A DNA stretch of 64,000 bases from Cephalotus follicularis (Eukaryota > Streptophyta > Magnoliopsida > Oxalidales > Cephalotaceae). The stretch covers positions 1 to 64,000 of the forward strand of contig BDDD01002687.1 in assembly GCA_001972305.1 (NCBI GenBank), written 5' to 3'. Shown one piece after another: positions 34,843 through 45,427 of the stretch (its first letter is position 1; each line of letters begins with the position of its first letter). The position numbers and the translations under genes were made by a program. Under the pieces are notes generated by a model, which made no database searches, had not been told where the DNA came from, and worked only from the letters and a program-made list of their open reading frames with translations.

Positions 34843-34854
34843 GCTCTGATACCA
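34843..34854 (-). other. Element B primer-binding site
   Basis: Minus-strand TGGTATCAGAGCAT, four bases from the 5' LTR end, a full match to the initiator-Met tRNA complement. Confidence 0.95.
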
Positions 34855-35286
34855 CTGCTGTCACACCTTGTTTCTATAACAACACTTAGGTCGTGGCAAT
34901 CAACATACATATTCAGCATATGCAATTTTACGGCAATTTATAAACTTTTCAAACAGTCGTCATTCTGTGGAAGCAATCAAAATATAAGCTGAAATCATAA
35001 ATGTAACATGCATCCCATACTACATGTTACTAAAATACAACATTGCATTGTTAATTGCCCTCAATGGAGCATGATCAAAACATTATTCGTTCGATACATA
35101 AAACTTCATCAGTACAAAAATCCATCATAATACAGTAACACAAATCCATCAAGTACGATAAACATTGTTCTAAGGTTTACAATAACAGTTTAATAAACTC
35201 CAACAAGAAAATACAAATCCATCAGATAACATTATTAGAACTTCATTCTTCTCCAGGCTTGTCTATATCAGTCCCACTGCATCAAT

Positions 35287-35329
35287 CTAAAATTGTATGG
35301 GGTTAGCCTTTGTCCTTACTCGGCTAAGT
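35287..35329 (-). promoter_or_regulatory. Acceptor-like block of B 5' LTR
   Basis: Sense reading GGCTAACCCC, then ATACAATTTTAG before ATTGATGC, 430 bases from the LTR end; partner of 5937-5978. Confidence 0.45.
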
Positions 35330-35417
35330 AGAGAAGATATATGTACAATTCGGGGTCAATAATAATGAATGTCATGAATGGATGCACAGTGATGCAATAC
35401 AGTATATATAACAGGGT

Positions 35418-35441
35418 ATATATATATATATATATATATGT
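35418..35441. repeat. (TA)n microsatellite in B LTR
   Basis: TA run matching the shorter run at 6068-6083 in the other LTR. Confidence 0.9.
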
Positions 35442-36179
35442 ACATTCACAGTACAGGTGCAACCCTATCAAGGCTACATCAATACAATCCAGCAATCATG
35501 TCCTCAAAGGACCAGTCAATTCAAACAGGATATACGAAAGCGTCGCCAACTCCTGGTCCCAACGTCGTACACCATACTTCAGCCCCGGCTCCGGTCGGCT
35601 CGAAGCAGGTCAACAAGTTACTAGCATGGCGGCTAAGTAATCAACAGGTTACTACCATAATGGTTCAGTAATCTAAGTGGGTATCTCTAGCCATATCCTG
35701 GCACCTAGAGTCTAACCCTGCCACTAGCCAGCCATGGCAACCTATGCCACGCAGTTAGTATAACAACAGTCACAATCACAGTCCAAGTCAAGCTATTTTA
35801 TAAAATAATTACTTGATCAAATATATTTGTCAAATATATATTAGTCTATTTTTCAAGTCGTTTAAAAGTTATAAACACTTGAAACAATACATTTTCATTG
35901 TATAGAAAATCCCTTGAACGGTTCACAATCTTTGGAAATCATTTTCCCAGTCATTCAAAAATATACATATGTCGAATATACATTTTCGTACAAAATAATG
36001 ATTTATTCAAAATCATCTATGTATTTCTAAAATGATAAAACACTTTTAAAAATCAGTCACATTTCAATCCACGGTTCAATCAATAGTTCCGTATGCAATG
36101 CAAACATATGCTCAAATGCATCTAGGCTCAATCAGGGGTCAACGCACGTCATCTAAGCAAAATTGTCCAAAACAATAGC

Positions 36180-36535
36180 TTAAGCGTCGACGTTTAACTT
36201 CTAGGCGTCGACGCTTATGTCCTCTAAACGTCGCTGCTTCCATTCTTAGCGTCAGCGGTTACTCCAGAACCTTACGCGTCAATACATGTCTTGGGCGTCG
36301 ATGCCTCAAGGTCAGGCTCCTTGAGCATCGGCGCTTATCACTTTGGCGTGTCCGCTTTGAGGTAGGACCTCAGGCGTCAACGTCCATGTCTCCACCTTTA
36401 CGCATGTATCCAAGCAGGGCGTCAACGCTATCTCTAAGCATCGACGTTTATCGTCAAACCAGTACATGTTCTTCGCATAACAGGTCTAAGCGTCGACGCT
36501 CCCATCGTAAGCGTCGACGTTTACGCAGTCCAGAA
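36180..36535. repeat. GTCGAC palindrome array (B 5' LTR, inner block)
   Basis: Successive copies GCGTCGACG, GCGTCGACG, ACGTCGCTG, GCGTCAGCG are spaced about 21, 23 and 21 bp. Further copies run to 36530, including AAGCGTCGACGCTC. Better preserved than the partner at 13379-13745. Confidence 0.85.
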
Positions 36536-36734
36536 ACATAATCTTCCACTATTAACGCAATACCAGGGGAAATCAATCAAGGGAATATGCATTCCAATTC
36601 AATATTCAACATGCACGGTAGGTTATAATTTAACAATAACCATGGCATCACATCAGTAGTTCACTGTCCAGGAAATCAATGCATTTCATCAATGATAAAA
36701 CACTATTCTTGAACTCAAATTTTCATGTATAAAT

Positions 36735-36755
36735 CCCTTACCTTTGATTCCAAGT
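36735..36755 (-). promoter_or_regulatory. Donor-like site of B 5' LTR
   Basis: Sense reading CCTAACTTGGAATCAAAG followed by GTAAGGG, a good plant 5' splice-site match. The left LTR keeps it at about 13952-13970. Confidence 0.5.
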
Positions 36756-37290
36756 TAGGAACCAAAAGTCCACCTCTTTAAGCTTTATGTCCAGTAATTT
36801 GAGTTCCCAAGTTCAGCTGCATTTGCTCCAATCCAAGTTCACTCCAAGCTCCAAGCTTGGTCCAACAATTGAGGTTTAGTCTCTCTCTATCTCCTTCTTT
36901 TCCCTCTGGTTTTTACAGTGTTTTTCCTCTCAGTCTTCTCTATTTTTCTTTCCGTTCTCTTTTCCTCTCTCTTCTTCTGGTAGCATGTGAAGGAGCAGAA
37001 GAAGAGAGGCACGTTTTTATGGGTTGTGTGTGTTTCCTCTTTCCTTCTCTTCATATGCCATTCATGCATGGCGTCCACTTCTCCCCTCACTTGCGCATGT
37101 CACACAAGTGTCACACCCTTCCTCACAGTCCAGTCTTTGCAGGCTCAGGTGTCAAGGTACAGGTTGTTGACATTATAGCATGTCCAACACGTTGCCATAT
37201 TCATGTGAAGGTGCCTAAAAAGTGGCCTTTACCTGCCCCGTTGCACGATGTTTCTGTCAGTGTTCTAACGTGACTGAGATTCACTATTAA

Positions 37291-37443
37291 CCGTCGACGC
37301 TTACCTATACCGTCAACACTTATACTGTTTCCACTCAATGGCGTCAACGCTATTGCTTGGTGTCGACCCTTTGCATGCATGTCTTTTACGCGCACAAAAG
37401 CATCCCTTGGCGTCGACGCTTTGATCCTAGGTGTCGACGCTTA
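37291..37443. repeat. GTCGAC palindrome array (B 5' LTR, outer block)
   Basis: CCGTCGACGCTTA, GGCGTCAACGC, GGCGTCGACGCTT and GTGTCGACGCTTA near the sense start of the LTR. Confidence 0.75.
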
Positions 37444-37591
37444 GGCCAGTTCCTTGCATTTAACATCAATACAATACCCTTAACATTTCTTACTCAAAAT
37501 TCAACACAACAAATTGGAAATTCCATCATTTTATTAATCCATATTTCGATTACACTGAGAAATACAATGGGTCAAAATTCCATGCATTACA

Positions 37592-38534
37592 ACCTAGGAG
37601 GTCCTCGCATTACTCCGAATCACCCTCGTATGCCCTGTATGCTTCAATCCTAAAGAGACTAGCATTTAGGAGAGGATGACCAGGCCGGTAATTATCTCAG
37701 CTTATCTACCTATGATACCTCGTCCACCCAGAATGCCTCCATCTTAAATAGACTAGCATTTAGGCGAAGGTCAAACAGGCAAACCTTGAATAACCTAGTC
37801 TGCCCAGTTGACCAGGCCAGTTCTATCTCGTCTTCCCATGAGTTGTGTAGATAGTGTAAGGTTTGTAGTTTGCTACCCCAAGCCAAGGAGGCCAAGGGAT
37901 GCTTCTCTGCTCCCTTGAGCCAAGGAGGCCAAGGGATGCTTCTCTGCTCCCTTGCGCTGAGCAGGTCAAGGGATGCTTTTCTGCTATCTCAAGCCGAGGA
38001 GGTCGAGGAGCACTTATGCTGGTTGACTCCTCTACCTACGACACCTAGAGTGCATAGAAGGATGGAAGTACTCCTCTGCCTGCGATACCTAGAGTGTGTA
38101 GGAGGATGGAAGTCCTTTGCCTACTCATGCTTTGTTAATGTATGTATCCATGGATGACTTTTATGATATGTGCACAACAATTAGGGCAGGTACAGATTAT
38201 GCATTGAAGTGACCAGATGGGCTGGGTTACAGAGCAAGACTTCGTTAGCAGTGCAGTTCTGACTGACCTACCTTGTATAAGATTCTTAATGTATAAGAAT
38301 ATTGTAACTCAGTTATGTTGACTTGCCGACTTGTGGCAGTGCCTCTGATATAAGATGTTGATGTATATATTTTGGGTTTATCCACTCCAGAGATGAATGC
38401 ATATTCTGCGTGCATGATTATATATATTGAAGCTTTAAATTATAGCAAATTTTGGTTTGTGATATGAATGGATTATGTGGACAGCATGTCACATGTCGGG
38501 CCTTGGGGGTTCCCCCACAGTTTGGGGCGTGACA
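37592..38534 (+). mobile_element. D-related LTR, right part, split by element B
   Basis: Continues 3383-5527 after B's right ACCTA and ends TTTGGGGCGTGACA. CTTGTGGCAG, CATGTCGGGCCTTGGGG and the terminus resemble the reverse of the D LTR end at 40410. Plus-oriented. A 37-bp repeat lies at 37881-38028. No coding sequence. Confidence 0.65.
37881..38028. repeat. 37-bp tandem repeat, about 4 copies
   Basis: Unit AGCCAAGGAGGCCAAGGGAT followed by GCTTCTCTGCTCCCTTG; the first two copies are identical and the next two diverged. Confidence 0.9.
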
Positions 38535-38764
38535 CTTAGAAATATTCACTATACAGATTTTGCGTTGAACAATTTCACAAGTTCAAAACACAAACTGTAA
38601 TGCGATCCTATGGCACCCAAAATCAACCACAACTTAAACAACATTTTGAAGAACACTAGAGTTGAGTCCAAGAAAAAACATAGCCGTAATGAACATTCTA
38701 AAACAGCAACTATAAAATTCACAAACATTCAATCAAGTTTGATTTGGAGGGCTCTGATACCACT
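38535..38764 (-). mobile_element. Interior remnant of a possible Copia-type element, with primer site
   Basis: A minus-strand TGGTATCAGAGCCC at 38749-38762 is a full initiator-Met primer site two bases from the LTR that begins at 38765. The remaining 210 bases have no recognised domain; they could be leader. The left side ends abruptly at the LTR end at 38534. Confidence 0.6.
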
Positions 38765-40358
38765 TGAAGGAAATCGAATAGGTAATCCATAGTCCTTTGG
38801 GAAAAAAACATAGCAACCAGACAAGGGGACATAATTTGGAAATTTTTAGTAGCAAAATAAATAAAACTAAATCCTTAGTTTATGTCTAAATCAAAAATCA
38901 AGTCCAAGATCACCAAATTAAAGTCTTAATTAAATAAACCCTGGCTTGCCTTAGGGTTTCAAACTCAAAGTATCAAGGAGTTTCAAGGAACCATACCAAT
39001 TTTGATGGCTCCTTCTCTTTCACCCCCTACTCAAGACAACTCCAAGCTCCCCTCCTCCTTTGTGTGCCCACAGATTGGTCCCCAAAATTAGCCTCTAAGC
39101 TCCATGATCTAAAGTTTTCAATCCAAGCTTCAAAGTCTTCAATCCAGGATTCAATCCAACTATTTAAACCTTCCCAAGATTGATGTAATCTCAAAGGACA
39201 GTTTGGTGTATGGAAAGCCTATAAAACCTTATCTATGGTTAAAGAAAGAATAGTAAAAATGAAGAGTTCATCTTTACTCCATCCTAAATAATCTTAGGTC
39301 TTGGTTACTAAAGGAAGAAAAAAGAAAAAAAAAGGAGAAGATTTCAAGCTCCAAGCTTTTTATCAATGGTGGAAAAACCTTCCTCTCCCTATGTTACTCT
39401 GTATGACCGACCCTCCTCTTCTAAAATGGAGAAGTACCTAAACTAATTTCCTTTAGGTCACATATATGTACATATTAAGTGAGTGTTGGAGAGCTTGCCA
39501 AGTCTACACCACAAGACTTTGACAAGTGTCCCATTCAATTTAATATATACTAATATATATATATATAATATACTAGTTATTACAAGTATGCCACCAAGAG
39601 CCTCATGTCATCTTTTGACCGGTCAATATTAAAAGGGCGGGACCCGAAAGGCCCGGTTAAAATTGGTAACATCAATAAATAACTAAAACGCCCCTAGGGC
39701 CTTCTAAAGTTATTTGAAATAGTTTTCAACCTATTTAATTTATATTGAAATAATATATAATATTTCTGAGAGAGGGAAAATTATTTTAATTTATTTCCCT
39801 CATTTAATATCAGTTACTAATAGAACCTGCGTCCTTTTCCTATTGTCAATTATCGTATACTTTATTCCCTCGCCATCATTTGCTCCGACAGAGATCTAGA
39901 GTATGGATCTTTGTCAACCCTAGAAATATTTCCTGAGCACAAATATGACTTTCGGCAGACCTTTCCAAAAATCCAATTTTCAATCTACCTAAACATGGCC
40001 ATGCATTTTGATAATCCATAGTATAGTCAGCTAACATAGAGCTGATCACTATCGCTCAAGTGTGACAATCTTGTTTTGCGCACGGGCTCGTATTCATGTA
40101 ATTCCATCATGCCTAAAGACCACATGTTTGTCAATCCCGTTAAAGGACTAAGTAAGACGAAGATCAAAGCAAGATAGTTTCTACACAATACGAAACCGTC
40201 ACTCATATTTAAAGATCAAACAAGTCCTCTAAGGATATGCTAGATGTCTAACATCAATACACTACCACAACAGATAAGAATTACTATTGACACAAGAATA
40301 GTGACTATCCAAATAGTGTTCTTTTTACTGGGTTCTATTTAGTGAACATGCTCCAACA
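38765..40358 (-). mobile_element. 5' LTR of a possible Copia-type element
   Basis: On the minus strand it begins TGTTGGAGCATG at 40358 and ends TTTCCTTCA at 38765, just before the primer site: a 1.6-kb LTR. TGTTGGA starts are common in plant Copia elements, but with no polymerase sequence the superfamily is only likely. A CAAGCTCC-type stretch and short TA runs lie inside. Its partner LTR is not visible. Confidence 0.6.
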
Positions 40359-40409
40359 GCTCACCCCATATTAGCCCTAGTGTTCCTCACCTATGATAAT
40401 GAGATTTTC
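40359..40409. other. Short spacer before element D
   Basis: About 50 bases between two LTRs. GCTCA may be the right duplication of the left element and TTTTC the left duplication of D. Nothing else is seen. Confidence 0.4.
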
Positions 40410-42850
40410 TGTCACGCCCCGAACCCCAAGGAAGACCCCAAGGCTCGACACGTGGCAGGTCCGTCCATACGATCCATCACATACGTAGCATCATACTTCA
40501 AATACGCTACAAATTTAAAACTTTAATATAAAACATGCATGCGAAAGAAAAATCATTCAATAGATGAACCCAACCATAACCATAACATCAATGTATATAT
40601 ATATCTTAGACGTTGCCACAAGCCGGCAGGTCAATAGCTGACATACAATATGTCTCTTATACATCAAGCATTATTATACAAGATAGGTCACAAATCTGAG
40701 CCGCTGACCAAGATCTTCCTGGGAAGTCCGATTCCCCTCGATCTGTTTCACGTTGATGCATCACGTGTACCTGATCCATTATGAGAATGGGTCAGCAACT
40801 CATGGCTATGTAGGCAATACTATATGCAATGAAATGCAACAGTTATATAGATATATATGTGCATGACATGTGAAATGCATGATTGCCAATTGCGGACAGC
40901 GTCAGTATACCAACCGTCCCTAAGCGGAGGTATAGTTGGCTAGTCCTAATCACATCATAGGTCATAGGTCTGCAGACACTACATAAAACAATCCATAAGC
41001 ATCCATAGGGACAATCAATCCATAGGGTCAAGTTCTCATCTGCCTCTCCGGCCTGAGATAGTACCCCCACCATTTATACACCCTATGTGCCATAGTCGTG
41101 TGGAGGATAGGATAACACCGATCACATAGTCCATACCATACCATAATACTAGTCCCGAAAGGTACTAGCCCATACCAGTCTCGAAGGTACTAGCCCATAA
41201 TAATGATCTGTGTTATCTATGCCATAACCAAGCCATATCCATACCATACCATATCACTCCATAATGCGGTGATGCCGGTAGATCACCCAAAAAGGGAGGA
41301 TTACCATATCCATTTAATATGTGACCTACACCCATAATGCTTCATGACGGAAATGAAGATTATGAATGGGTTATCCTGTTAGGTCTCAACCATAACAAAC
41401 CATCAATCATAGCCGTACCATGCCCGTAGCCCATAACCATATTTCCATTTAAAGGATAGGAACCTAAACATAAATGAACACATAGTATCCATCCGTCAAA
41501 GCCATTTTCAAACCCTTTTCCATAACTATTTTCTTGCTCCCTATCGGAGTTGTAAAACAATGGAGAGGAAGTCCAACTAGGATATCTGCGTCTAGATGTC
41601 CCAATTGAGCTATCCTAACCATTTTTGAAAACTATTTGTATAAAACCCCTTTTGTTGAAACTTTCTTCAAAGATTTACTTGAAAGTTTATTTGAAGATTA
41701 AAGGCGTTAAAAGAGAATTCACATAGGCTACAAGGCTTTAGGGCGGTATGGAATCCATTTGAAGATAAAAGCATTTGGGGGCAAAAACAATGTAGTTTGG
41801 CTGAAACAGGGCCCTAGGCGTTGACGCTTTCATGCTAGGTGACGACGGTTAGCGTCTAAGCGTCGACGCTTTTGTGCTAGGCATCTTCGGTTAAGGCGTT
41901 GTGCCTTAAGCATCGACGCATGCACTAAGCGTCAACCGTTTGCAACACATAAGGCGTCAACGCTTTAACCGGAAGCGTCGACGGTTTGTCCATTTTCCCT
42001 TCAAGCGTTAACATTTTCCATTGTCACATCAACATGTTGTGCTAATTAGCGCACAAAACGTAAGGGATCACATAATGCGTTGATGCTCAAACTGCGCGTC
42101 GACGTGCTGGGCACTGAAGAACACATCGACGTGCAAGATGAACACGTCGACGCACTGGGTTTTCTCAACACTGTAAAAATTAATTAAAACTCATTTAAAC
42201 TATTTAAAATTCAATTAGAAGGAAGCTATAAGCCTCAAACATCAATTAAAACTCAAAAACAGCTTTTAAAACATTTAAATCCATTCTCATATCCCTTAAA
42301 TCGAAAGAAAACGGAAATTAGGTAAAATAGTCCCAACTCTCTAATTTCTCTCAAATCACAATCTCAATACGTTATTTACCGTACTCGGTACCCTAAATCA
42401 TCCATCTAACATGTATCCATCAATCCATAACCATACCATCATGCAAATCCATCGAAAATGGAGAATAAGTTGCTTGAATCCTTGTTCTGCTTCTCCCTTT
42501 AGGTTCTACGCTCTACCACGACCCCAATGACTCTTTCCTTGCTCTTTTTCGCCCACTTTCTCTCTCTAACTCACCATCTCTCTCTCTCTCTAAAAGTGGA
42601 AAGAGAAATGCAATTGAGAATGAAAGAGTTAACTCGCATGCATACAGATAAAGGCTCCCTTTAGGCGAAAATCTTAAAAGTTACGCTTAGCTTCAATTGA
42701 ACCCCCATTACTCATAAACAGTCATAAAAGTTGAAAATAGTATATATCATACACAATCTATGTCATCCATACATACAATATCTTACAATACTGTATAAGT
42801 ACAAAAAAAAATACAGACAATTTCGTACATAAAAAAATCATGGGCTTACA
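40410..42850 (-). mobile_element. Element D 3' LTR
   Basis: 2,441 bases from TGTCACGCCCCGAACC to GGGCTTACA. It matches the 5' LTR at 62024-64000 throughout the visible part. It carries one GTCGAC array (41816-42160). The family also occurs at 2486-3145 and, more distantly, at 3383-5527 plus 37592-38534. Confidence 0.93.
41816..42160. repeat. GTCGAC palindrome array in D 3' LTR
   Basis: GCGTTGACG, GTGACGACG and GCGTCGACG copies follow at 21-bp steps, with further copies (CACGTCGACGCAC) to 42160. Spacers are unrelated. Confidence 0.85.
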
Positions 42851-42863
42851 TCCTCCCCTCAGA
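42851..42863 (-). other. Element D polypurine tract
   Basis: Sense TCTGAGGGGAGGA touches the LTR start TGTAAGCCC; CTCGGGATGAGATTTC precedes it, as in other plant chromoviruses. Confidence 0.9.
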
Positions 42864-42890
42864 GAAATCTCATCCCGAGATTCCCTAGGA

Positions 42891-44327
42891 TCAAAACAAT
42901 TGAGGATACAATACTCTCACGTCATCCTCACGCTCCCATGTTGCTTCCTCAAGCCCTTGATACTGCCATAATCCCTTAACCAAAGCAATTTCCTTGCTTC
43001 TTAGTTGCTTGACTCGATGGTCAAGAATCTGAACAGGCATCTCCTTAAAACTCATATCTGCTCTCAATTCCAAAGGCTCAAACTGCAACACATGCGAAGG
43101 ATCCGGGTTGTACTTCCTTAGCATCGATACGAGAAATACACTGTGCACCTCTGATAAACTGGGAAGTAACGCAAGTCTGTAGATGACTTCACCTTCTCTT
43201 TGAAGGATCTCGAAAGGTCCAACAAACAGTGGAGCTAACTTCCCTTTCTTACCGAACCTCATAATTCCTTTAGTCGGTGAGACTTTAAGGAAAACATGAT
43301 CACCCATCGAGAACTCTAGATCCCGTCATCGATGGTCAGCATAACTCTTCTACCAACTCTGAGCCGTTAGAAGCCTTTCCCTGATAATCTTGCCCTTTTT
43401 TGTCATTTCTTGCACAAGCTTTGGCACTAGGAGACTCTGCTCGCCTACCTCAAACCAACATACTGGAGTTCTATACTTTCGTGCATAAAGAGCCTTAAAT
43501 GGTGCCATCCCGATTCTAGCATGGAAACTGTTATTATAAGAGAACTCTACTAAAGGCAAATGTTCATCCCAACTGCCACCCCAATCCATCACACATGCTC
43601 GGAGCATATCCTCCAGAGTCTAAATCGTCCTCTCAGATTGGCCATCTGTCTGAGGATGGAAAGCCGTGCTGAAACTCAGCTGAGTACCAATGGCTGTTTG
43701 TAGTTTCTTCCAAAACCGGAAAGTGAACCACGGGTCTCTGTCTGAAACAACGCTAATTGGTACTCCATGAACATACAGATATGCTAATCATTCCAGAGAA
43801 TCAGTCGTCTTGATCACTAGAAAATGTGCAGATTTGGTAAAGCGATCAACAATAACCCATATGGCATCACGGTTAGCTCTCGTATGTGGTAGCCCTATCA
43901 AAAAATCCATCGTGATATGCTCTAATTTCCAAATGTGCAACTGGTAACTGCTGAAGCAATCCAACTGGCCTTCGGTGTTCTGCCTTGACTTGCTGACATG
44001 TTAGGCAGGCAAAAACATACTCCGCAATCTCCCTCTCCATATTGTTCACCAATAGCTGAGCTTCAAGTCCCGGTACATCTTAGTGCTCCCGGGATGCACT
44101 GAGAAACTGAAGCAATGAGCTTGTGACAAGAACTCATCCTTCAGTTCCTTCCTATCAGGAACACAAACCCTGCTTTGAAACCTGATCAAACCATTACCAT
44201 GAATCGTGAAATTGGGCTTCAATCCACCTTGACCATCCAATGTAGCCTTAAGCAAACCTTCATCCATCCGTTGAGCCTTTTTGATCATGTTCAACCCGGG
44301 TGCTTGTCTCTGGGCATGCTCGTAGGC
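42891..44327 (-). pseudogene. Element D integrase with chromodomain-like tail (remains)
   Basis: Minus-strand words from the C-terminal end: GLEEATWEREDDVRVLYPQL (chromodomain-like), MGDHVFLKVSPTKGIMRFGK with FVGPFEILQREGEVIYRL at 42891-43307, and YNNSFHARIGMAPFKALYAR at 43350-43607. The core and zinc-binding region extend to about 44200 (HPGSTKMYRDLKL near 44060). The order is that of chromovirus integrase. The pieces lie in different frames and are broken. Confidence 0.87.
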
Positions 44328-44826
44328 GTTAAGGAAGAGTAAGAAGTTTTCCTTAGTTTTGCCCGTCCTCCAAACCTCAAACCAGCTCGGTCCCTGAAGA
44401 TGTTTTGTCAGGTGAGCCCTGGCGGATCCCTTGGGTACCTGGCCGGGGTGAGAATCCATCTCCTTAGTGTAAGTTGAGTATTGGAGGGACCTCGGGTGGT
44501 TGTCCCTTGCCTGGAATTTGTCTCCGGGCCCCTGTGTTGATCCCAGGCTTAGCTTATGTTAAACGTTGTCGTTTCCTTGTGCACAGGCATTTCTTGTTTC
44601 TATGCCTTAGGTGTGTTTGGCCTAGGGAGCATGGCTCTCATTGGCAGCGTGTTTTAACGCTTGCCCTTGGCCTTAGTGTTAGTCTTTGTCTGTTGGGGTG
44701 TTGGTTAGGGATCCAGGTGGGGGATCCTTCCACCTGGCACAGCCGTCCTCGGGCGGGGGTGCTCGGGAACGGTGCATGTCAATTAAGCAGCTCCATCCAC
44801 CTCCTTTGCCTCATATTCAGATCCTT
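44328..44826 (+). mobile_element. Fragment of the element C family inside D pol
   Basis: 44335-44590 closely follows C LTR 24893-25145 (GTTTTCCTTAGTTTTGCC, CCTTGGGTACTGG-like, GTGTAAGTTGAG, GTTAAACGTTGTCGTTTCC). It then departs where C carries its 27-bp minisatellite, into unrelated sequence to 44826. No LTR ends or target duplication are clear. The host coding match resumes at 44827. Confidence 0.7.
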
Positions 44827-45427
44827 CTAGGAGAAAAGATGTTTCAAACTCTTGTGATCTGTGAAAACATCAAACTTTGTGCCATACAAACAATGTCTCC
44901 ATTTGCGAAGCACAAAAATTATTTTCGCTAGCTCCAGATCATGAGTGGGGTAGCTCTCCTCACGAGGTTTCAACATCCTTGAGGCAGAGGCAATTACCTT
45001 CCCATAATACATCAAAACACTGCCCAAACCATTCCCTGATGAATCACTGAATACCATGAAACCTTCATTACCCTCTGGCAAGGCCAAGATTGGCACGGAA
45101 ATTAAGCGATGCTTCAACTCCTCGAAGCTCTGCTCACAGTTGTCATCCACAAACAAACATTGTCCTTTTTTGTGTCAACCTGGTCAATTGTGTAGCAATT
45201 TGTGAGAATCCTTCGACAAAGCGGTGGTAATAGCCTGCTAAGCCTAAGAAACTACAGACTTCAGACACGTTTGTTGGCAGTTTCCAGTCCCTTACAGCTT
45301 CTATCTTTGTTGGGTCCACCGACAAACCAGCATTGGAAACGACATAACCCAGGAAAGTCATCTCTAACAACCAGAATTCACATTTGCTGAACTTGCAATA
45401 CAACCGATGATCTCTCAGAATCTACAA
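44827..45427 (-). pseudogene. Element D RNase H and end of reverse transcriptase (remains)
   Basis: RNase H words FMVFSDSSGNGLGSVLMYYG, DLELAKIIFVLRKWRHCLYG and [14 protein letters not shown] at 44827-45156. Reverse transcriptase end words [20 protein letters not shown] and [20 protein letters not shown] at 45143-45403. The match continues across element E at 51068. Confidence 0.88.

Larger units (their letters stand above)
5528..37591 (-). mobile_element. Element B: Ty3/gypsy chromovirus (Tekay-like), heavily nested
   Basis: Both ends fit one element: LTRs start TGTCACACC and end GC(G)ATTACA on the plus strand, and ACCTA flanks it at 5523-5527 and 37592-37596. Parts in sense (minus) order: 5' LTR 34859-37591, primer site 34843-34854, gag and protease 34700-32382, reverse transcriptase, RNase H and integrase 23456-20411, polypurine tract about 20380-20367, 3' LTR 20366-5528. 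Insertions are A, the LTR at 13989-19565, C and a Cassandra TRIM. The integrase tail is chromodomain-like (EATWEHEDDIRDRYPHLF), as in Tekay-type chromoviruses. The element is broken, with many coding breaks plus four insertions. By eye the LTRs differ at about 9% over 210 bases, a few million years at usual plant rates. Confidence 0.93.
34859..37591 (-). mobile_element. Element B 5' LTR (right copy), uninterrupted
   Basis: 2,733 bases from TGTCACACC to GCATTACA. In sense order: outer palindrome array (37443-37291), GA-rich leader (37010-36890), donor-like site (36741), inner array (36535-36180), TA run (35440-35418), acceptor-like block (35325-35287), end and primer site. As the only unsplit LTR of this family in the window it serves as the reference for the split copy. 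Confidence 0.95.

Noticed and set aside
37592-38534. Target duplication for the D-related LTR (ATTAC / CTTAG)
   Set aside because: Only three of five bases agree, no better than expected for a doubtful left border.
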